Notes under the pieces: generated by a model
Seen by the model: only the letters and a program-made list of their open reading frames with translations
The model's database searches: none
Told to the model about the DNA's origin: nothing
Part shown: one piece after another, positions 47,163-55,409 of the stretch
How the letters are laid out: each line of letters starts with the position of its first letter
Position numbering within the stretch: position 1 is the stretch's first letter
From: Skermanella rosea
GTDB lineage: Bacteria > Pseudomonadota > Alphaproteobacteria > Azospirillales > Azospirillaceae
DNA: 64,000 nucleotides
NCBI RefSeq assembly: GCF_016806835.2
Contig: NZ_CP086111.1
Span: 3,111,001 to 3,175,000, forward strand
Reading direction: 5' to 3'
Position numbers and translations under genes: made by a program

Positions 47163-47192
47163 TCGGGCATCCCGCCCATGACGTCCGCCGGG
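47120..47192. repeat. 26-bp perfect inverted repeat spanning the EAL-gene stop codon
   Basis: Bases 47120-47145 and 47167-47192 are exact reverse complements (26 of 26), with a 21-nt spacer that contains the TGA of the EAL gene. The left arm is coding sequence for the conserved-looking PADVMGGML; the right arm is non-coding. GGT/ACC outside the arms extend it past a one-base bulge. The RNA would fold into a very stable hairpin. There is no T-run, so a classical terminator is unlikely. Confidence 0.9.
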
Positions 47193-47288
47193 TACCCGAT
47201 TTGAACCCAGGCCCGTCCATAATTTCAGCGCGTCCCGCCGCCCGTTTCCAGGAAAATGCCTGGGCGGAACCAATGGGGAGGCTCGGAC

Positions 47289-47933
47289 ATGGGAATCGCT
47301 GGTAGGATTCCGCCGATGCTGCTGGCCGGCCTGATGATGGCCTCGTCGGCGTCGGCGGCGGACATGACGCCGGCCGACCGGGCGCCGGTCGGACGGGTGG
47401 TGCGACAGGAAGGCAGCACCGTGATCCTGCGCGACGACATCCGGTCCCCGTTGCTGATCGGCACCTCGGTCTTCACGTCGGACGTGATCGAGACAGGCTT
47501 CTCCTCCCGGGTCACGGTCCAGTTCAGAGACGGCAGCAGCCTTGTCACCGGGCCGGAAAGCCGCGTCCAGGTCTCGGACTACACGATCGATCCGCAGGGC
47601 GGGCGGACGTCGGCGCTCTTCTCCATGCTGTCCGGCATCGTCCGTGCCGTGGTCGGTCAAGCGGGGTTGGGCAGCTTCGCGGTGCAGACCGACACGGCGG
47701 TCGCGTCGGCCCGCTCGACCGAATGGACGGCGGAGATCACGCCGGCCGGCACCGCGGTGCTCGGCCTGGAGGGAGTGGTCGAGGTGCGCAGCCGTTCGAC
47801 TGGGGCGGCCGTCACCCTGGCGCCGTCCCAGGGGACCGACGTGGCGGCGGGACGTGATCCGACGCCGCCCGTCACCTGGGGAGCGCCCAGGGTGGACCGG
47901 ACCCTCCGCCTCGTCGGCCCGGCCAACCGTTGA
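47289..47933 (+). CDS. Secreted FecR-domain protein
   Basis: 214 residues with a signal peptide (MGIAGRIPPMLLAGLMMASS, cleavage after SASA). The FecR-like beta-domain has VGRVVRQEGSTVILRDD, LLIGTSVFTSDVIETGFSSR, VQFRDGSSLVTGPESRVQV and SALFSMLSGIVRAVVG, followed by AVASARSTEWTAEITPAGTA and a C-terminal beta segment. Such proteins occur in the periplasm beside CHASE2 cyclases, and this gene is followed 3 bp later by exactly such a cyclase. It is a plausible extracytoplasmic partner of the CHASE2 sensor. It is not a sigma-factor-linked FecR, as no ECF sigma gene is present. Confidence 0.87.
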   Translation: MGIAGRIPPMLLAGLMMASSASAADMTPADRAPVGRVVRQEGSTVILRDDIRSPLLIGTSVFTSDVIETGFSSRVTVQFRDGSSLVTGPESRVQVSDYTIDPQGGRTSALFSMLSGIVRAVVGQAGLGSFAVQTDTAVASARSTEWTAEITPAGTAVLGLEGVVEVRSRSTGAAVTLAPSQGTDVAAGRDPTPPVTWGAPRVDRTLRLVGPANR

Positions 47934-47936
47934 GCG

Positions 47937-50003
47937 ATGGGCAGGCGGAGTTCCTGGCTGCTGGCGGCGCTCGCCGTCCCGCTGGTCCTCGCCGGGCTCC
48001 GGCTCGCCGATGCCGAACCCGGATGGCTGCAAGGGCTTGAAGGCCGGAGCCTGACGCTGCGCTACGGGTTGCGCGGGCCGCTGAAGCCCTCGGGCACCGT
48101 GGCGCTGCTGATGATCGACGACAGGACGCTGGCGGAGCATGGCCGCTGGCCGCTGTCCCGGCGGCTGATCGCCGACGCCGTTCGCCGGCTGGCGGCGGAC
48201 GGCGCGCGCGTCGTCGCGATCGACCTGCTGTTTCCCGAACCCGAGGCGCCGCTGCCGGCCGAGGTCGCCGACATCCTGGACGACGCCCGCAGCCGGATGC
48301 CGCGGTCCGCGGACGGGCTGGCCGTCCGGATCGACCGACTGCTCGAAGCCGCCGACCCCGACGGTGCCCTGGCGGCCGCGCTGGGATCCACCGGGATCGG
48401 CGTGCTGGGCTTCGCCTTCGGCTTCGACCCGGACGGCACCGCACCGGCCGGCGGTGCGGTCCCCGACGCGCTTCGGAATGCCGCGTTCCGCGTGGTGCGG
48501 GAACCGGCGATCCCGGACCACCGCGACGACCATCCGGCATCGGTCGTCGTTCCGGTGCCCGTCCTGGCCCGGTCGGCGGCGCTCGGACACCTCACCGTGC
48601 GGATCGAGGCCGACGGCGTGCTGCGCCACGACCAGTCCGCGATCCGCTTCGGCGACGCCTGGTATCCGAGCTTGCCGGTCGAGGCCGTCCGGCGGTATCG
48701 CGGCCTGGATGCAGACGATGTGGCTCTCCATGTCGGGCACGGTATCCGGGTCGGACCGGACTTCGTCGCCACCGACCGCCGGATGAGGCTGCCGGTCAAC
48801 CATTACGGCCCGCGCGGGACCATCGAGACCCGCTCGCTGGCCGACCTGTTGGCCGGTCGAATCCCGCCGGGCAGCTATCGCGGGCGGATCGTGCTGATCG
48901 GCGCTTCCGCCCAAGGCGTCGGCGACAGCTTCCACACCCCGTTCGGCCGCGCGCTGCCGGGCGCCGAACATCTCGCCACGGTGATCGACAACCTGCTGAC
49001 CGGACGGACGCCGAAGGATCGATCCTCCCTGCTGCCGGCCGATATCGCCGCGATCCTGGGCGGCGGGCTGCTGGGAGCAGCGCTCGGGTCCGCTCTGGCG
49101 CCGGTCGCCGCGACGGCCGGCACGGCGATCCTGGTCGCCGGCTGGCTCGCCGCGACGGCGGTGCTGTTCGCCACGGCGGACCTGTGGCTAGCAGTGACCT
49201 CGCCGGTGCTGGCGGCGGGGCTTGGCTTCGCCCTGTTCGCCGCACGCCGCTCCCAGGTCGGCGAGCAGGCGCGGCGCCTGGCCGAGCGGCAGCGGCGCAA
49301 CCTGATGCGCTATTTTTCGCCGGCGGTCGCCGAACGGCTGATGAACAGCAACCGGCCCGGACTGGAGGACCGGATCCAGCCCGTGACCATCCTGTTCGTC
49401 GATCTGGTGGGGTTCACCGGGATCAACGAGCGCCTGTCGCCCCGTGAGGCGATGGACGTGCTGCGCGGATTCTACGGCCATGTCGAAGCGGCGGTGCTGG
49501 ACCGGGGCGGCGTGGTCGACAAGTTCCTGGGCGACGGCGCGATGGCCATATTCGGCATCCCCGAGCCGACACCCCACGACGCCGGGGACGCCCTGGCGGC
49601 GGCACGGCAGATCGCCGACGGTATGGAGGACTGGAACCGGGAGCTTGCGTCCGTGGGCCTGCCGGCGCTGACCGTCGCGATGGGGCTGCACCTGGGGCCG
49701 GTCCTGATCGGCGACACCGGCGGCACGAGGCAGTTCACCTTCACGATCATCGGCGACGCGGTGAATGTCGCGAGCCGCCTGGAAGCCCTGACCCGCGAAC
49801 TGGGCGTGACGATCGCGGCCTCCGACGCGGTGATCGAGGCGGCGCGCTCCACCGCCGGGAGCGCGGCGGTGGAGGGCTTCGTCGAACTGCCGCCCCGGCC
49901 GTTGCGCGGGCGGGAACGTCCGATCGGCGTCTGGAGCTGGCCGGCCCCGGTTGGAACGGCCGCGCCGCACGGCCTGTTATCGCCACCGGATCAGACCCGG
50001 TGA
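47937..50003 (+). CDS. CHASE2-domain adenylate/guanylate cyclase
   Basis: Class III nucleotide cyclase with a periplasmic sensor, 688 residues. An N-terminal helix (SWLLAALAVPLVLAGLRL) is followed by a CHASE2 domain: VALLMIDDRTLAEHGRWPLS, ARVVAIDLLFPEPEAP, NYHGP-like NHYGPRGTIETRSLADLLAG, and IVLIGASAQGVGDSFHTPF. Three helices span about residues 360-435. The cyclase domain from about 480 has both metal aspartates, in LFVDLVGFTGINERL and VVDKFLGDGAMAIFGIPEP, plus IIGDAVNVASRLEAL with the transition-state Asn and Arg. It should be active; ATP versus GTP specificity is not certain from sequence. Together with the upstream cNMP-EAL gene it could form a signal relay. Confidence 0.92.
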   Translation: MGRRSSWLLAALAVPLVLAGLRLADAEPGWLQGLEGRSLTLRYGLRGPLKPSGTVALLMIDDRTLAEHGRWPLSRRLIADAVRRLAADGARVVAIDLLFPEPEAPLPAEVADILDDARSRMPRSADGLAVRIDRLLEAADPDGALAAALGSTGIGVLGFAFGFDPDGTAPAGGAVPDALRNAAFRVVREPAIPDHRDDHPASVVVPVPVLARSAALGHLTVRIEADGVLRHDQSAIRFGDAWYPSLPVEAVRRYRGLDADDVALHVGHGIRVGPDFVATDRRMRLPVNHYGPRGTIETRSLADLLAGRIPPGSYRGRIVLIGASAQGVGDSFHTPFGRALPGAEHLATVIDNLLTGRTPKDRSSLLPADIAAILGGGLLGAALGSALAPVAATAGTAILVAGWLAATAVLFATADLWLAVTSPVLAAGLGFALFAARRSQVGEQARRLAERQRRNLMRYFSPAVAERLMNSNRPGLEDRIQPVTILFVDLVGFTGINERLSPREAMDVLRGFYGHVEAAVLDRGGVVDKFLGDGAMAIFGIPEPTPHDAGDALAAARQIADGMEDWNRELASVGLPALTVAMGLHLGPVLIGDTGGTRQFTFTIIGDAVNVASRLEALTRELGVTIAASDAVIEAARSTAGSAAVEGFVELPPRPLRGRERPIGVWSWPAPVGTAAPHGLLSPPDQTR

Positions 50004-50015
50004 AGGACAAGAAAG

Positions 50016-50561
50016 ATGACGGAAACCCTGCCCGGCGACATGCCGGACGATGTAGACCAGTGCGTCCAGCAGGTGCTGGAGACCGCCTGCCGCCAGGAGA
50101 TCATGATCGCCACGGCGGAAAGCTGCACCGGCGGCCTGCTCGCTTCCCTGCTGACCGACATCACCGGTTGCTCCCATGCCTTCGAACGCGGTTTCGTGAC
50201 TTATACCAACGACGCAAAGAACGAGATGCTGGGCGTTCCGCCGGCGCTCCTGGAAGATCCCGGCCCGGTGTCGGAAGAGGTCGCCCGCGCCATGGCGGAG
50301 GGTGCCATCGCCAATTCCCGCGCCCATCTCAGCATCTCCATCACGGGTTTCGCCGGCCCCGCCGGTCCGGACGACGAGCCCGGTCTCGTCCATTTCGCGA
50401 TGGCGCGCAAGGGACTTCCGACCCGGCACCGGGTGGAGCATTTCGGCGATCTCGGCCGCGGCGGGGTCCGCCTGGAATGCGTCCGCACCGCCCTGTCGAT
50501 GCTGCGCGCGGAACTGGAAGGCGTCGGCGGAACTCGGCAAACCGTGCCCCAGACCTCCTGA
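50016..50561 (+). CDS. pncC: Nicotinamide-nucleotide amidase (CinA C-terminal family)
   Basis: Hydrolyses NMN to nicotinate mononucleotide in the pyridine-nucleotide salvage cycle. 181 residues, a stand-alone CinA C-terminal domain. IMIATAESCTGGLLASLLTD contains the catalytic serine, GCSHAFERGFVTYTNDAKNE and LSISITGFAGPAGPDDEPGL the other active-site blocks. It begins 12 bp after the cyclase gene and may be cotranscribed with it, though no functional link is evident. Confidence 0.93.
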   Translation: MTETLPGDMPDDVDQCVQQVLETACRQEIMIATAESCTGGLLASLLTDITGCSHAFERGFVTYTNDAKNEMLGVPPALLEDPGPVSEEVARAMAEGAIANSRAHLSISITGFAGPAGPDDEPGLVHFAMARKGLPTRHRVEHFGDLGRGGVRLECVRTALSMLRAELEGVGGTRQTVPQTS

Positions 50562-50743
50562 AAGCCGAAAGGGTTAACCATCCCGGATCGGTTGACCCCC
50601 CTCCAGACCGCCTCCAGAGTGGAAGCCATCCTGAAACCGATCGCTGAGGCAGTCCGCTGTTTCATCATGCGGTCAGGGCAAACCCGTGACCACAAAGGCA
50701 AAATCGGCACGGGAACATAGCTTTCCTTGAGGGAGGAAACGGA

Positions 50744-52039
50744 ATGACAGTCTTTCGCAGGGCATCGTGCGCGGCGGTGCTGGCTCTCGCCTTCGGCATG
50801 TCCCAGCCGGCGCAGGCCCAGGAGACGTTCAAGGTCGGCATCGTCACCTTCCTGTCCGGTCAGGCGGCGGAGAGCTTCGGCGTTCCCGCCTGGAACGGCG
50901 GCAAGGTCGTGATCGAGGCGCTCAACAAGGGCGAGGCGCCAGCCCCTTACGACAAGGTCGGTTTCGGCGGCATGACCATCGAGACCGTCGTGGTCGACGA
51001 GGCCGGCGGCGCCACCAAGCAGGTGCAGGAGTTGCGCAACCTGTACCAGCGCGAGAACGTGGACGTGGTGATCGGCTATGTCAGCTCCGGCGACTGCCTC
51101 GCCGTGGCGCCCGCGGCGGAGGAACTGAAGCGGCTGCTGATCCTGTACGACTGCGGCACGCCCCGGATCTTCGAGGACGGCAAGTACGAATACGTGTTCC
51201 GCACCGCCTCCCACGCCACCATGGATAACGTGGCCCTGGCCCGGTACATGAAGACCCAAGGGGTTAAGGCGGGCACCGTCAGCGCGATCAACCAGGACTA
51301 TGCCTGGGGCCACGACTCCCGGAACGACTTCCTGGCCGCCATGGAGCAGCTCTATCCCGGCTTCAAGGCGGAGGCCGACCTGCTGCCGAAGTTCGGCGCC
51401 GGCCAGTACGGCACGGAGATCTCGGCCCTGGTCCGCCAGGGCTCGGACGTGGTCCATTCCAGCCTGTGGGGCGGCGACCTCCAGGCCTTCATCCTCCAGG
51501 CGGGCCCGCGCGGGCTGTTCAAGCGGAGCCAGGTGGTGCTGAGCGCCGCCGACCACGTGCTTCCCTCCCTGGGCGACAAGATGCCCGACGGTACGATCAT
51601 CGGCGCCCGCGGCGCCTATGGCCTGCTGGCCCCCAAGAGCGACCTGAACGACTGGTTCTGGAAGGTCTACCAGGACGCCTACGACGTCTATCCGGTCCAG
51701 GCCCCCTACCGCATGGTCCAGGCGATCCTGGGCCTGAAGGTCGCGGTCGAGAAGGCGATGGCCGAGAACGGCGGCACCAAGCCGACCAAGGAGCAGATCG
51801 CGGCGGCGCTGAAGGGCTCGGAGTGGCATTCCCCGGCCGGCACCATCCGCATGGCGCTGGGCGACGGGCACCAAGCGATCCAGCAGACCGCCATCGGCCG
51901 CACCCGCTTCGACGAGGGCCGCAAGATGGTCGTGCTGGACGACATCCAGAACTTCAAGGCCGAATGCGTCAACCCGCCCCCCGGCCAGAAGAGCATCGAG
52001 TGGATCAAGGCAGGCTTCCCCGGCGCGCAGTGCGACTGA
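50744..52039 (+). CDS. Branched-chain amino-acid-type ABC transporter substrate-binding protein
   Basis: Periplasmic Leu/Ile/Val-binding-type receptor, 431 residues. The signal peptide ends at QPAQAQ, followed by ETFKVGIVTFLSGQAAESFG, the type-I fold opening. VVDEAGGATKQVQELRNLYQ, VIGYVSSGDCLAVAPAAEEL and VSAINQDYAWGHDSRNDFLA are typical of the Peripla_BP_6 group that often binds organic acids or aromatics rather than amino acids. It has a strong ribosome-binding site (GAGGGAGGAAACGG). It is the first gene of a five-gene transporter unit that ends with an acyl-CoA synthetase. Confidence 0.92.
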   Translation: MTVFRRASCAAVLALAFGMSQPAQAQETFKVGIVTFLSGQAAESFGVPAWNGGKVVIEALNKGEAPAPYDKVGFGGMTIETVVVDEAGGATKQVQELRNLYQRENVDVVIGYVSSGDCLAVAPAAEELKRLLILYDCGTPRIFEDGKYEYVFRTASHATMDNVALARYMKTQGVKAGTVSAINQDYAWGHDSRNDFLAAMEQLYPGFKAEADLLPKFGAGQYGTEISALVRQGSDVVHSSLWGGDLQAFILQAGPRGLFKRSQVVLSAADHVLPSLGDKMPDGTIIGARGAYGLLAPKSDLNDWFWKVYQDAYDVYPVQAPYRMVQAILGLKVAVEKAMAENGGTKPTKEQIAAALKGSEWHSPAGTIRMALGDGHQAIQQTAIGRTRFDEGRKMVVLDDIQNFKAECVNPPPGQKSIEWIKAGFPGAQCD

Positions 52040-52065
52040 CGCCGCGCAGCTGAAGGCGCCTTCCC

Positions 52066-52962
52066 ATGGATCTCGCACTGACCATTCTCCTGGATGGGCT
52101 GATCTACGCCTCGTGGCTCTTCATCGTGGCGCTCGGCCTGACGCTGGTATTCGGCGTCCTCAAGATCCTCAACATCGCCCATGGCAGTCTCTACGCCATC
52201 GGCGCCTACGCGGCGGCCAGCTTCGTGGCGTTCTTCGCGTCGCTCGGGCTGGCGCCGGAATGGTCGCTGGTCGCCATGCTTCTGGCGGCCGTCGCGGTCG
52301 CGGTCGTCGTCGGCCCGCTCCTGGAGCGGGGCCTGCTGCGGCTGTTCTACGGCCGGGACGAGGTGCTGCTGGTGCTGGTCACCTACGCCCTGTTCCTGAT
52401 GCTGGAGGACGTCACCAAGCTGATCTGGGGGGTCAACCCCTACTACGTCTCCGAGCCCTACACCCTGTTCGGCGATGTGGAGTTCGGCTCGCTGTTCTAT
52501 GTCGGCTACGACCTGATGATGATCGTCCTGGCCGTGGTCTGCGGCCTGGGCGTCTGGTTCGGCCTGAACCGAACGGTGACCGGCAAGATCGTGCTGGCCG
52601 TGATCCACAACGAGGAAGTCAGCGCCAGCATGGGGGTGAACGTCAACCGCGTCTATGTCGCGGCCTTCACCGTCGGCGTCTTCCTGGCGGCGCTGGGCGG
52701 AGCCTTCACGGCGCCGATGATCTCGGTCCAGCCGGGGCTCAGCGTGGGCGTGATCATCCTGAGCTTCGCCGTCGTGATCATCGGCGGGCTGGGCAGCATC
52801 GAGGGGGCGGCGATCGGCGCCGTGGTGGTCGGCCTCGCCCGCGCGGCAGCGGTCCACCTGATGCCCGACGCGGAGCTTTTCAGCATCTACATCGTCATGG
52901 CGGCTGTCCTGATCTTCCGACCGGAAGGCCTGTTCCAGCGCGTCTCCGCCCGCAAGATCTGA
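52066..52962 (+). CDS. livH: Branched-chain amino-acid-type ABC transporter permease (LivH-like)
   Basis: Inner-membrane permease, 298 residues with about eight hydrophobic helices. ILLDGLIYASWLFIVALGLT followed by LVFGVLKILNIAHGSLYAIG is the family opening. SASMGVNVNRVYVAAFTVGV and ALGGAFTAPMISVQPGLSVG contain the EAA-like cytoplasmic loop region. It lies 26 bp after the binding-protein gene and 22 bp before livM. The name marks the family; the substrate is not necessarily a branched-chain amino acid. Confidence 0.93.
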   Translation: MDLALTILLDGLIYASWLFIVALGLTLVFGVLKILNIAHGSLYAIGAYAAASFVAFFASLGLAPEWSLVAMLLAAVAVAVVVGPLLERGLLRLFYGRDEVLLVLVTYALFLMLEDVTKLIWGVNPYYVSEPYTLFGDVEFGSLFYVGYDLMMIVLAVVCGLGVWFGLNRTVTGKIVLAVIHNEEVSASMGVNVNRVYVAAFTVGVFLAALGGAFTAPMISVQPGLSVGVIILSFAVVIIGGLGSIEGAAIGAVVVGLARAAAVHLMPDAELFSIYIVMAAVLIFRPEGLFQRVSARKI

Positions 52963-52984
52963 CCGGCGGGAGCCCCTTTCCGAT

Positions 52985-53992
52985 ATGAGTGACATGACGC
53001 GCCGACCCTTTCTTCCGGCAGCCCTGGCAACATCCGCGACCGTCGCGGCGCTGCTCGCGGCCGGACTTCTCATGCCGCGCTGGCTCCTTTTCCTGGGGAC
53101 CATCGCCGCCTCCTACGGCATCGTGACGCTCGGCATCGTGCTGCTGATGCGGAGCGGCGTCGTGTCGTTCGGCCAGGGACTGGTCTATGCGGCCGGCGGC
53201 TATGTCGCCGGCCTCGCCCATACCCGGCTCGGCATCACCGACGCCGTCCTGCTGATGCTGGTCGGCGGAACGGCGGCGGCGCTGGCCGGCGCCGTGGTCG
53301 GGCCGCTGCTCGCCCGCTACCGGGGCATCTTCTTCTCCATGCTGACCCTGGCGCTCTCCATGGTGCTCTACGGCGCCCTGGTGAAGTCGCCCGCGATCGG
53401 CGGATCGGACGGCTTCAATGTCGGGCGGCCGACGATGCTGGGCTGGACGCCGCCGGACGCCTATGCGGACTATTCCATCTACGCGCTGGCGATGGTCGTG
53501 ACCGGCATCTTGGCCTTCCTCGCCACGGTCTATTTCCGCTCGGCCCGGGGGCTGGTGTCGCTGGCGATCCGCGACAACGACCTGCGGGTGGAATATCTGG
53601 GCGCGTCCGTCCAGGCGGCCATCGCGGTCAACTTCACCCTGGCCGCGGCGCTGGGCGGGATCGGCGGCGCGTTGACGGTGATGGCGCTCGGCCACATCGA
53701 TCCGAACTTCGCCTATTGGACCACGTCGGGCGAGTTCGTCTTCGTGGCGATCCTGAGCGGTCACCATGGGGTGGTCGCGGTGTTCATCGCCTCCGTCCTG
53801 CTGGAACTGGTCCGGTCCTTTTCCAGCCTGTACTTCCCGCACATGTGGCAGTTCTCCCTGGGCCTTTTCCTGCTGCTGGTGATCCTGTTCCTGCCGCGCG
53901 GCATCGGCTCGCTGTGGTCCAAGCGGGCCGCGACGGCGGGACGGAGCCGCGCGCCTGCCGTCCGGTCCGCCCGCGGGGAGGCCGTGCCATGA
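52985..53992 (+). CDS. livM: Branched-chain amino-acid-type ABC transporter permease (LivM-like)
   Basis: Second inner-membrane permease, 335 residues. ASYGIVTLGIVLLMRSGVVS, FGQGLVYAAGGYVAG and GIFFSMLTLALSMVLYGAL match LivM, and SLAIRDNDLRVEYLGASVQA is the conserved cytoplasmic loop that contacts the ATPases. The last residues form a basic, non-conserved tail (SKRAATAGRSRAPAVRSARG). Its TGA overlaps the livG ATG by 4 bp. Confidence 0.93.
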   Translation: MSDMTRRPFLPAALATSATVAALLAAGLLMPRWLLFLGTIAASYGIVTLGIVLLMRSGVVSFGQGLVYAAGGYVAGLAHTRLGITDAVLLMLVGGTAAALAGAVVGPLLARYRGIFFSMLTLALSMVLYGALVKSPAIGGSDGFNVGRPTMLGWTPPDAYADYSIYALAMVVTGILAFLATVYFRSARGLVSLAIRDNDLRVEYLGASVQAAIAVNFTLAAALGGIGGALTVMALGHIDPNFAYWTTSGEFVFVAILSGHHGVVAVFIASVLLELVRSFSSLYFPHMWQFSLGLFLLLVILFLPRGIGSLWSKRAATAGRSRAPAVRSARGEAVP

Positions 53993-54741
53993 CCTCGGTC
54001 CTGTCCGCCCATGATCTGGGCAAAAGCTTCGGTGCCGTCGTGGCCGCGTCGGGACTGTCGATGGAGGTCCCCGCCGGCCAGCGGGTCAGCCTGATCGGCA
54101 GCAACGGTGCGGGAAAGACAACATTCGTCAACATGGTGACCGGGTACCTGAAGCCGGACAGCGGGCGAATCCTGCTGGAGGGCCGCGACATCACCGCCCT
54201 GGCGCCCCGGCGGATCAGCCGCATGGGAGTCAGCCGGTCGTTCCAGATTCCGCAGCTCTGCATCGAGTTGACCGCGCTGGAGAACATGCTGGTGGCTCTC
54301 GCCGCCTCCGATCCGGGCGGCCGCCTGTCGTTCTGGAAACCCGCCCATGCCGACGACCAGCGGATCCGGGCGGAGGAACTGCTCGACCGCTTCGGCCTCG
54401 CCGAATACGCCGACCGGCCGGTTTCCGAACTGGCCGGCGGCGTGCGCAAGCTGCTGGACATCGCCATGGCCCTGACCGGCCGCCCGCGCCTGCTGCTGCT
54501 GGACGAACCGACCAGCGGCGTCAGCGCGGAGGAGAAATTCCCGATGATGGAGACGGTGATGGGGGCGCTGGCCCGCGAATCCGTCACCGTCCTGTTCGTG
54601 GAGCACGACATGGATATCGTGACCCGGTACGCCGACCGCGTGGTCGCCTTCTTCAACGGCCGCATCATCGCCGACGACCCGCCCGACCGGGTGCTGGACG
54701 ATCCCGAGGTGCAGCGGTACGTCACGGGGACCGCCCGGTGA
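53989..54741 (+). CDS. livG: Branched-chain amino-acid-type ABC transporter ATPase (LivG-like)
   Basis: ATP-binding subunit, 250 residues. Walker A SLIGSNGAGKTTFVNMVTGY, FQIPQLCIELTALENMLVAL (Q-loop region), Walker B LLLLDEPTSGVSAEEK and switch histidine in LFVEHDMDIVTRYADRVVAF. The signature loop reads ELAGGVRKLLDIAMAL, a departure from LSGGQ but in the range seen for LivG. It overlaps livM and livF by 4 bp each, so the three are translated together. Confidence 0.94.
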   Translation: MTSVLSAHDLGKSFGAVVAASGLSMEVPAGQRVSLIGSNGAGKTTFVNMVTGYLKPDSGRILLEGRDITALAPRRISRMGVSRSFQIPQLCIELTALENMLVALAASDPGGRLSFWKPAHADDQRIRAEELLDRFGLAEYADRPVSELAGGVRKLLDIAMALTGRPRLLLLDEPTSGVSAEEKFPMMETVMGALARESVTVLFVEHDMDIVTRYADRVVAFFNGRIIADDPPDRVLDDPEVQRYVTGTAR

Positions 54742-55409
54742 CCGGCGAAATCCTGGCCGTGGACGGAATCCACGTGACCATCCAGTCGGTCACCGCGCTG
54801 CGCGGGTTCGGCATGACCGTGGCGCCCGGCGAGATGATCGGGCTGGTCGGCCGCAACGGTGCCGGCAAGACCACCATGATGCGGACCATCATGGGCCACC
54901 TGGCCCCGGTCCAGGGGCGGATCAGCATCGACGGGACCGACCTGCGCACGGTCGCCCGCCACCACCGCGCCGACCTGGGCATCGGCTACATGCCGGAGGA
55001 CCGCGGGCTGATCCCCGCCCTGACAGTGGAGGAGAACATCCTTCTGCCGACCTGGGTGACCAAGCGGCTGGACGACCGGCAGCGGCTCGACTTCGTCTAC
55101 GGCATCATGCCGGAGTTGAAGGCCATGCGGGAGCGCAAGGCGCTGCTGCTGAGCGGCGGCCAGCAGAAGATGGTGGCGCTGGGCCGCGCCCTGGCGGTCG
55201 GCACCCGCCTGCTGCTGCTGGACGAGCCGTTCGAGGGCGTGGCCCCCGCGCTGTCGCAGCGCTTGTCGGAGGTGATCTCCGCCCTGAAGGGCAAGGATCT
55301 GGCGGTGGTGATTTCCCAGTCGGATCTGAACCATTCCCAATCCCTGTTCGACCGCGAATACATCATCGAGCGTGGCGCCAACGGGACCATGCGGGAGAAG
55401 GCGCACTGA
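54738..55409 (+). CDS. livF: Branched-chain amino-acid-type ABC transporter ATPase (LivF-like)
   Basis: Second ATP-binding subunit, 223 residues. Walker A GLVGRNGAGKTTMMRTIMGH, LGIGYMPEDRGLIPALTVEE as the LivF-type Q-loop region, signature LLSGGQQKMVALGRAL, Walker B LLLLDEPFEGVAPALSQRLS and a late VVISQSDLNHSQSLFDREYI that replaces the usual switch-histidine motif (S-Q-S instead of E-Q/H). The TGA overlaps the ATG of the acyl-CoA synthetase gene (TGATG). Confidence 0.93.
   Translation: MTGEILAVDGIHVTIQSVTALRGFGMTVAPGEMIGLVGRNGAGKTTMMRTIMGHLAPVQGRISIDGTDLRTVARHHRADLGIGYMPEDRGLIPALTVEENILLPTWVTKRLDDRQRLDFVYGIMPELKAMRERKALLLSGGQQKMVALGRALAVGTRLLLLDEPFEGVAPALSQRLSEVISALKGKDLAVVISQSDLNHSQSLFDREYIIERGANGTMREKAH

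Noticed and set aside
47195-47220. A tRNA-like T-arm on the minus strand (GGGTTCAAATC)
   Set aside because: The stem next to the loop does not pair (G-G clash at the second position) and no acceptor, D or anticodon arm can be built around it.
47289-47933. FecR-domain protein as part of an iron-uptake sigma-factor system
   Set aside because: There is no ECF sigma gene or TonB receptor nearby, and the protein has a signal peptide rather than the N-terminal anti-sigma region; association with the CHASE2 cyclase fits better.
45897-48971. A 1024-codon minus-strand frame opposite the signalling genes
   Set aside because: Antisense shadow of the cNMP-EAL, FecR and cyclase genes; no recognisable motif and low-complexity GC-driven composition.
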